A stretch of 64,000 bases of DNA from Devosia sp. (GTDB taxonomy: Bacteria > Pseudomonadota > Alphaproteobacteria > Rhizobiales > Devosiaceae): the NCBI GenBank assembly GCA_028290665.1, contig JAQGJK010000003.1:1-64000 (forward strand), in the 5' to 3' direction. Shown here one piece after another: positions 58,355-64,000 of the stretch. The position numbers and the translations under genes were made by a program. Position 1 is the stretch's first letter; the number at the start of each line of letters is the position of its first letter. The notes under the pieces were generated by a model. It did not search any database, was not told the DNA's origin, and was given only the letters and a program-made list of their open reading frames with translations.

Positions 58355-61300
58355 ATCGTTTTCTTATCCAGGTGCTGTTCGCGCTCGGCCTGCTGTTGGC
58401 GCTGCCCGCGCTCGCGCAGGAACCGGCCACAGAGCTGTCGCCGGCGGAAATGTCGCCCGAGCAGCAGAAGGACTGGTTCGTTCAACTGGTCGAGGGACAG
58501 CTGTCGACGCCCTCGATGCAGTTCTCCATTTCCAACATCGATGGCGCCCTGTCGCAGCAGGCCTCGATCCGGGAAGTGACGATTTCCGATCGCGAGGGCG
58601 TCTGGCTGCGCATCGTCAACGCCGCGATCGACTGGGATCAGGCCGCGCTGTTCACCGGCCGATTGTTCGTGCGCTCGCTGAGCGCCGAGCGGATCGACTA
58701 TCTGCGCAATCCCATTCCCAGCACTGAAATGACGCTGCCGTCGCCGGAAGCCACGAGCTTCGCCGTGCCGGAGTTCCCGATCGCCATCATCCTCGAAAAG
58801 CTGTCCGTGCCGCGCGTGACTTTCGGGGAGAGCGTGTTTGGGCTCGGTTCGGAAATCTCGGTTTCTGGTAAGTTCACCCTGGCTGGCGGATCGCTCGATG
58901 CGGCGCTGGCGATCGCCCGGCTCGACGGGCCGGGGGGCGATCTGGCCCTCGCAGTCAACTATGCCCGCGAACCCAATACGTTGGCCGTCGACGTCACGCT
59001 GACGGAACCTCAGGACGGCATCATCGCCAATCTGCTCAGCATCGATGGGCGTCCACCGATGGCGCTGACGGTGCGCGGCTCGGGGCCGATCGCCGATCTC
59101 AGGACGGAAATGACGCTCGATGCCGGCAGCCAGCGGGCCCTGTCGGGGGTCGCGACCATCAAGCAGGCGCCGGAAGGCTTTGCCGTGGTCGCCGATCTCC
59201 GCGGACCGATCGCCGGGTTGATGGACGAGCCGTATCGGCCCTTTTTCGGCAGCGAGACGGCGCTCAGCGCCAGCGTGCTGGTGCGAACGGCTGGCGGGAT
59301 CGATATTTCGGCGCTCAGGCTTACCGGCGGGCAACTGGCGCTCGATGCCAGCGGCGCGACGACCGCCGATGGTTTCCTGCGCAATTTGCAGCTCAGCGCG
59401 ACGCTCGCCGACCCGACTGGCGAAAGGGTGATCCTGCCGGTCGCTGGCGCGGGCACGACGGTGGCGGGTGCGCAGCTGGCGATCGATTTTGGCGGCGCTG
59501 GCGATGACGCCTGGACCGCGGAACTCGGCCTCGATGGCTTTGACAACGGCATGCTGACGGCCGAACGGCTGCAACTCAGTGCCGATGGCGTCGCGGTCAA
59601 TCTCGAAGACCCGGCTGCCCGGCGCTTGACGTTCAACGCCGACGGCATGTTGACCGGCATCGTTGCCGAGGCGCCCGATGTGCAGGCCGCCCTTGGCGAC
59701 AGCATCGGCTTCGGGCTCGCCGGATTGTGGAATGCCGGCGACCCGGTGCAGCTCGCCCAGTTCCGGCTGGTGGGCAAGGCGCTGGAACTGGTCCTTGCCG
59801 GGACCATCGACGACGCGGTTTTTGCTGGCGACGTCGCGATCAAGGCCGCCAGCATCGCGCCGTTTTCCGAGCTCGCCGGACGCGACCTGTCGGGCGGGTT
59901 GGCCCTGACCGCGACTGGCACCATCAGCCCGCTGAGTGGCGGTTTCGATCTGACGCTCGATGGCAGTGGCGACAATCTCGGGGTCGGCGAACCGGCGCTC
60001 GACGCGGTGCTGGCGGGTACCGTGACGCTCGCTGGCCGGGTGGCGCGGACCGAGGCCGGCCTCGTGGCCGAAGGCTTCGCACTGCGGAACGATCAGGTGC
60101 AACTGACGGCCGACGGCAGTTTTGCCACCGGCACGGCGGATTTCCGCTTCGACCTCGCGCTGGCCGATCTGGCGTTGTTGTCCAAGGATGCGCAGGGTCC
60201 GCTGCTGGTTACCGGCACAGCCAAGGGTACCGGCACGGTAGCGCTCGATCTCGTTGCCGAAATCGGGGCAGGGCGCCTCGCCGGCCGCAGCCTGACCGGC
60301 GCACGCGCAGGATTTTCCGGCACGCTCGATGCGGATAGCCGGCTCAGCGGAGCGCTCAGCGGCAACGGCTTCCTCGATGGCTTTGCGGTGGCGCTGGCCG
60401 GCGATGTGTTCGTCGGTGATGGTGTCAGGCGGTTGACCGGGCTGCGCTTCGACGCCGGCCCGTCGGTACTGACCGGCACAATCGAGCAGGGCGCGGAGGG
60501 GCTGTTGACCGGGGCGCTGCAGCTCGATGCGCCCAATGTGACGACGGCCGCGGCATTGCTGCTGGTCGAGGCCAAGGGCGCGGCGACGGCCGCTATCGAA
60601 CTCAGCGGCGTTGATGGCAAGCAGGCGGCGAGCGTGGTTGGAACCGTCGCCGGGTTCACGATGCCGGGCGTTCGCATCGGGGCCGCTGATATCGGCGTCG
60701 ACATCACCGATCTGTTCGGCGTGCCGATCATCGATGGCCGGGTCACCGGCTCCGCCATTGCGGCTGCGGGGCTGGTCGTCGATAGCGTCACCGCAGTGGC
60801 GCAGCGCAGTGGCGAGTCCACCAGTTTTTCTGCCGACGCCAACCTCGCAACTGGCACGAAGGTAAGCGTCGCCGGGGCGCTGTCGCCGCTCGCGGGCGGC
60901 TATCGGCTGGCGCTCGACCGGGCCGAACTGACGCAAGGGTCGCTCCGGGCCACCCTCGCGGCACCGACCGCGCTGGCGCTCACCGGGGATAGCGTGGCGC
61001 TCGATCGGGTACGGTTCGCCGTCGGCGGCGGGGCGATTACCGCCAGCGGCACGGCCGGGTCCACGCTGGCGATCGATGTCGCCATCGACGCTTTGCCGTT
61101 GTCGATCGCCAATGCGGTGCTGCCGGCGCTCGGCCTAGCCGGCACACTCGATGGCAGCGTTCGCATCACCGGCTCCGCCACGGCACCGGCGGCGCAGTTT
61201 GCGATCACCGGCAGCGGTATCGATGCCGCGGCACTGACGCCATTGGGCATTGGCCGGCTCGGGGTCGCGGTAAATGGGGACTTCGCCAACGGCACCGTGC

Positions 61301-62679
61301 GGCTCGCAAGCCTGACCGCCAATGCGCCGGGCGGGCTGGCCTTGCGCGGCAGTGGCAGCATTCCGCTGGCCGGCAATGGGCTCAATCTGACGCTCGCCGG
61401 CTCGGCGCCGCTTGCCCTCGGCAACCGGTTCGTCGCCGATCGCGGCGGGCAGCTGAGCGGTACGGTGACCTTCGATGCGACGGTGACCGGCAGCCTGCTG
61501 AAGCCGAGCTTTGGCGGCCGCGTCGCGACCACCGGCGCGCAGTATATCGATCCTGAACTCAACCTCCGGCTGACCGACATCACCGGCACCGCGGCGCTTG
61601 CCGGCGACCGGCTCGAGATCGCCAGCCTCTCGGCGGCGCTGGCGACGGGTGGCTCGGTGGCGCTCAGCGGCTCGGTCGGGCTCGGGGCAGGGTATCCGGC
61701 CAACCTTGCCATGCGCCTCAACTCGGCCCGCTATGCCGATGGCAATCTGTTTGTCGCCACGGCGTCGGGCGATCTGTCGCTGACCGGCCCGCTGCTCGGT
61801 CGCCCGTTGCTTGCCGGCCGCGTGCTGATCGAAAAAGCCGATATCAGCGTGCCGGAAAACCTCGGCGGCGGGGCGACGCTGATCGACGTGCGCCAGATCG
61901 ATCCGCCGGCGGACGTGGTCGCGACGCTGGCTCGCGCCACTGTCGATCCGGGCGGGGCGCCGATCCCGCAGAGCCGGCGCTCGACGGTGCTGCTCGATGT
62001 CGTCGTCGATGCGCCCAACCAGATTTTCGTGCGCGGCCGGGGGCTCGACGTGGAAGTCGGCGGCTCGCTGCGGCTGACCGGGGCGATCGACGATATCCAG
62101 CCGGTCGGCTCGTTCACCCTCAACCGCGGGCGGCTCGCCATTCTCGGGCAGCGCATTGTGTTCGAGGAAGGCACCGTCACGCTAGTCGGCGATCTCGATC
62201 CGTACCTGCAGCTGGTCGCCAAAGTCGAAGGCGAGGGCATCACGGTGTATGTCACGGTGTCGGGGCCGGTCTCGGACGTCGCAGTGGAGTTCGCCTCGAC
62301 GCCCGCCCTGCCGCAGGACGAAGTGCTTGCCCGGCTGCTGTTCAAGCGGGCAATGGGCGAACTGACGCCGCTGCAACTGGCGCGGCTCGCTGGCGCGGCG
62401 GCCGAACTTGCCGGCGGCGGCGGCTCCTCGCTGGTTGACTCGCTGCGCGGCCGCATCGGGCTCGATGACCTCGACGTGGTCACCGATGCCAACGGCAATC
62501 TCGCGGTGCAGGCCGGCGCCTACATCCAGGACAACATCTACCTTGGCGTGCAGGCTGGGGCGGGCGGCGACAGCAAAGTCACCGTCAACCTCGACATCAC
62601 CGACGATTTGAAAGCCACGGTCTCGACCGGCACCGACGGCGAGTCGAACGCCGGCATTTTCTACGAGACGGATTACTGA
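58351..62679 (+). CDS. tamB: Translocation/assembly module protein TamB (AsmA-like bridge protein)
   Basis: This 1442-residue giant periplasmic protein starts at TTG 58351, overlapping the tamA stop (TTGA). The N-terminal hydrophobic signal/anchor (FLIQVLFALGLLLALPALAQ) is followed by about 1100 residues of repetitive beta-taco sequence. The conserved DUF490/TamB domain occupies the last 350 residues (VPENLGGGATLIDVRQIDP, VDAPNQIFVRGRGLDVEVGGSLRLTG, LNRGRLAILGQRIVFEEGTVTLVGDLDPYLQL). The C-terminus LKATVSTGTDGESNAGIFYETDY contacts TamA. It spans the periplasm and is implicated in phospholipid transport. Confidence 0.95.
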   Translation: MNRFLIQVLFALGLLLALPALAQEPATELSPAEMSPEQQKDWFVQLVEGQLSTPSMQFSISNIDGALSQQASIREVTISDREGVWLRIVNAAIDWDQAALFTGRLFVRSLSAERIDYLRNPIPSTEMTLPSPEATSFAVPEFPIAIILEKLSVPRVTFGESVFGLGSEISVSGKFTLAGGSLDAALAIARLDGPGGDLALAVNYAREPNTLAVDVTLTEPQDGIIANLLSIDGRPPMALTVRGSGPIADLRTEMTLDAGSQRALSGVATIKQAPEGFAVVADLRGPIAGLMDEPYRPFFGSETALSASVLVRTAGGIDISALRLTGGQLALDASGATTADGFLRNLQLSATLADPTGERVILPVAGAGTTVAGAQLAIDFGGAGDDAWTAELGLDGFDNGMLTAERLQLSADGVAVNLEDPAARRLTFNADGMLTGIVAEAPDVQAALGDSIGFGLAGLWNAGDPVQLAQFRLVGKALELVLAGTIDDAVFAGDVAIKAASIAPFSELAGRDLSGGLALTATGTISPLSGGFDLTLDGSGDNLGVGEPALDAVLAGTVTLAGRVARTEAGLVAEGFALRNDQVQLTADGSFATGTADFRFDLALADLALLSKDAQGPLLVTGTAKGTGTVALDLVAEIGAGRLAGRSLTGARAGFSGTLDADSRLSGALSGNGFLDGFAVALAGDVFVGDGVRRLTGLRFDAGPSVLTGTIEQGAEGLLTGALQLDAPNVTTAAALLLVEAKGAATAAIELSGVDGKQAASVVGTVAGFTMPGVRIGAADIGVDITDLFGVPIIDGRVTGSAIAAAGLVVDSVTAVAQRSGESTSFSADANLATGTKVSVAGALSPLAGGYRLALDRAELTQGSLRATLAAPTALALTGDSVALDRVRFAVGGGAITASGTAGSTLAIDVAIDALPLSIANAVLPALGLAGTLDGSVRITGSATAPAAQFAITGSGIDAAALTPLGIGRLGVAVNGDFANGTVRLASLTANAPGGLALRGSGSIPLAGNGLNLTLAGSAPLALGNRFVADRGGQLSGTVTFDATVTGSLLKPSFGGRVATTGAQYIDPELNLRLTDITGTAALAGDRLEIASLSAALATGGSVALSGSVGLGAGYPANLAMRLNSARYADGNLFVATASGDLSLTGPLLGRPLLAGRVLIEKADISVPENLGGGATLIDVRQIDPPADVVATLARATVDPGGAPIPQSRRSTVLLDVVVDAPNQIFVRGRGLDVEVGGSLRLTGAIDDIQPVGSFTLNRGRLAILGQRIVFEEGTVTLVGDLDPYLQLVAKVEGEGITVYVTVSGPVSDVAVEFASTPALPQDEVLARLLFKRAMGELTPLQLARLAGAAAELAGGGGSSLVDSLRGRIGLDDLDVVTDANGNLAVQAGAYIQDNIYLGVQAGAGGDSKVTVNLDITDDLKATVSTGTDGESNAGIFYETDY

Positions 62680-62725
62680 GCGCCGCCGAAGGTTTGCGAA
62701 GGAGCAAAGACTCGGGCGGCGCTCA
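62677..62725. terminator. Bidirectional hairpin between tamB and the SIS gene
   Basis: TGAGCGCCGCC (62677-62687, starting at the tamB stop codon) and GGCGGCGCTCA (62715-62725) form a perfect 11-bp GC-rich stem with a 27-nt loop. It lies between convergent genes, so it can end both transcripts. There is no T-run on either side. Confidence 0.5.
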
Positions 62726-62745
62726 GCTTGAGGGTTGGGCTTAGC

Positions 62746-63540
62746 TCAGTCCTTGCCGGCCATTGACGCCTTGAACTGCGGCAGGTGTTTGGTCTGGGCA
62801 TCGAGCATGCGCTCGCGATAGAGACCGTAGATGGTGTCGGTATCGTGCAGCGTCACGCCGGCGATGGTGGGCGAGGCGAACACCGGCAATTCGATGCCGC
62901 GGTCCGCGAGCTTCTGTGCCGTCGTCGCCACCAGTTCATGCATCATCATCATGGCGAGTACGGTCGATGATCCGGCGACTGGCCGGCTCCAGCCCTTGAT
63001 CGACACGATGGCATCTTCGATCGGCGCGCCGGTGTCGATGACGATATCGGCGGCATCAGCCAGCCGCTTGCCCGACGAATGGGTCGCCGGTTTGTCGAGA
63101 TTGGCTTTGGCCGTGATGGCGATCACCGTCATGCCGCGCTTCTTGGCATAGAGGGCCGTATCGATGCCCGAGGCGTTGCGCCCCGAGTGGCCGAAGATGA
63201 CGATGCTGTCGCCGGCATTGAGCGGCTGGTGGTCGAGGAATTTCTCGGCATAGCCCTCGGTGCGTTCGAGCCACAGCAGTTCGCGCACGCCACCGGCGCC
63301 GAGGATGTTGTGCCACATCAGGCGCGGGTCGGTCAGCGGATTGAAGCCGACATAGGAGCCGTAGCGCGGATAGGTTTCCTGCACCGGCAGCACCGAATGG
63401 CCCGAACCATAGAGGTGGACGAGGCCGGACCTGGCGAGCGTCTCGGCAATGGCCGAGGACGCCGTGTCGAATGCTTCGGCGTTGGCGCCGGCAGCCTTTT
63501 CGGCGAGGGCGAGCAGGCGGCTGATATAGAGTGTGGACAT
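62746..63540 (-). CDS. SIS-domain phosphosugar isomerase / sugar-binding protein
   Basis: This 264-residue protein starts at ATG 63540. Its sugar-isomerase (SIS) core includes LVHLYGSGHSVLPVQETYPR, AGDSIVIFGHSGRNASGIDTALYAKKRGMTVIAITA and THSSGKRLADAADIVIDTGAPIEDA. Unlike most SIS enzymes it belongs to the UPF0309-like group with a long helical C-terminus (VLAMMMMHELVATTAQKLADRG). Its role is probably isomerisation or deamination of an amino-sugar phosphate. It follows a GntR/UTRA regulator gene by 23 bp on the same strand, so regulator and enzyme form one transcript. Confidence 0.88.
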   Translation of the reverse strand: MSTLYISRLLALAEKAAGANAEAFDTASSAIAETLARSGLVHLYGSGHSVLPVQETYPRYGSYVGFNPLTDPRLMWHNILGAGGVRELLWLERTEGYAEKFLDHQPLNAGDSIVIFGHSGRNASGIDTALYAKKRGMTVIAITAKANLDKPATHSSGKRLADAADIVIDTGAPIEDAIVSIKGWSRPVAGSSTVLAMMMMHELVATTAQKLADRGIELPVFASPTIAGVTLHDTDTIYGLYRERMLDAQTKHLPQFKASMAGKD

Positions 63541-63563
63541 GAAGGAGCCTTTCGAAGGGTAAG

Positions 63564-64000
63564 TCAGACGTAAAGCGTCGAGCGGATTTCGTAGCGGTCC
63601 GCCCGCATGGTCGAGAGCGCGTATTCGAACGGCCCTTTGGCATCGTAAGCGATCCGCTCGACCTCGAAGGCCGGGGTGCCGGCAGGGAGTTGGATCAGTT
63701 CGGCATCGGCCGCGGCGACTTGTCCGACCCGATAGACTTCTTTCGCCTTGACCGGCGTGATGGCGCAATTGGCCTGCAGCCAGGCATACAGCGACTGCAC
63801 CCCCGGAGCGGCGTCGAACAGGCCGGGGACGCGGGCCTCCGGCAGGTGCGAACTCTGGATGCCGATCGGTAGGCCGTTGCCAAGCCGCAGACGCCGGAGT
63901 TGCACGACGGGATCGCCGAGGGCAATCTCGAGCGCGTCCGCCATGTCCTGGGTGGCGGCGATGCGTTGCGCCGCGAGCAATTGCGTGCCAGGCGCCAGCG
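63564..64000 (-). CDS. GntR-family regulator, UTRA (HutC) effector domain, N-terminus outside window
   Basis: The frame is open to the window end, so the DNA-binding HTH domain lies beyond it. The visible 144 residues are the UTRA domain: ALEIALGDPVVQLRRLRLGNGLPIGIQSSHLPEARVPGLFD, then LPAGTPAFEVERIAYDAKGPFEYALSTMRADRYEIRSTLYV, the characteristic last strand. UTRA regulators respond to sugar phosphates or histidine derivatives. Being cotranscribed with a SIS-domain gene, it most likely senses the (amino)sugar phosphate that enzyme handles. Confidence 0.9.
   Translation of the reverse strand, partial: LAPGTQLLAAQRIAATQDMADALEIALGDPVVQLRRLRLGNGLPIGIQSSHLPEARVPGLFDAAPGVQSLYAWLQANCAITPVKAKEVYRVGQVAAADAELIQLPAGTPAFEVERIAYDAKGPFEYALSTMRADRYEIRSTLYV

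Noticed and set aside
58327-60936. An 869-residue open frame opposite tamB
   Set aside because: It is the antisense of tamB in a high-GC region; its sequence is Arg/Gln/His-rich without any domain, while tamB has clear family motifs.

Overview
The window looks like chromosome of a high-GC alphaproteobacterium, most likely a Hyphomicrobiales member of Devosia type. This is inferred from the mix of TRAP, Tct and many ABC transporters, HWE/HisKA_2 histidine kinases, a TamA/TamB pair, ATGA-type translational coupling and a CtrA-like TTAACCAT box. No rRNA, tRNA, CRISPR array or intact insertion sequence was found. The first and last genes are cut by the window edges.

Layout. (1) 1-1218: 3' end of an RTX repeat protein and a frameshifted phage-type small gene. 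(2) 1219-5946: LysR regulator divergent from a tripartite tricarboxylate transporter (tctCBA) translationally coupled to an HpcH/HpaI-type aldolase. (3) 6207-20439: a catabolic supercluster. A 3-dehydroshikimate dehydratase (fused to an HPPD-like half), a TetR regulator, a quinate/shikimate dehydrogenase and a GntR regulator precede a 12-gene operon, dctPQM-aroQ-pcaDCHGIJFB. Together they encode uptake of a quinate/shikimate-type acid and every step from quinate or shikimate through protocatechuate and beta-ketoadipate to succinyl-CoA and acetyl-CoA. Three matching operator-like sequences (8106, 8968, 10822) lie before the three transcription units, and a pair of TGTCCG/CGGACA palindromes sits before dctP. 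(4) 20897-32679: a membrane-anchored hypothetical protein, then a peptide/D-amino-acid module: DadA-like oxidase, GAF protein, dipeptide-type ABC transporter, M24 peptidase, S12 serine hydrolase and M19 dipeptidase. (5) 32935-39585: three RTX proteins separated by gene-poor DNA. The large one contains exact-period 279-bp tandem units, and the fragment at the window start has the same unit.

(6) 39918-45856: a signalling island: a PAS-PAS-HWE kinase, a CHASE3 histidine kinase, a receiver-only regulator, a receiver-HisKA_2 kinase, and a sugar-type periplasmic binding protein with no transporter beside it. (7) 46918-55600: an amidohydrolase, two creatininase-family hydrolases, a polyamine-type ABC transporter and a 5-formyl-THF cyclo-ligase-like protein. 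This looks like an uncharacterised pathway for a cyclic nitrogen compound. It is followed by a stand-alone protein resembling only the C-terminal part of RarA/MgsA. (8) 55790-64000: a VOC protein, tamA-tamB for outer-membrane assembly, and a SIS-domain sugar isomerase behind a GntR/UTRA regulator that runs off the end.

The regions most worth follow-up are the creatininase/amidohydrolase/cyclo-ligase operon, the three-site TetR regulon of the quinate cluster, and the orphan RarA-C protein.
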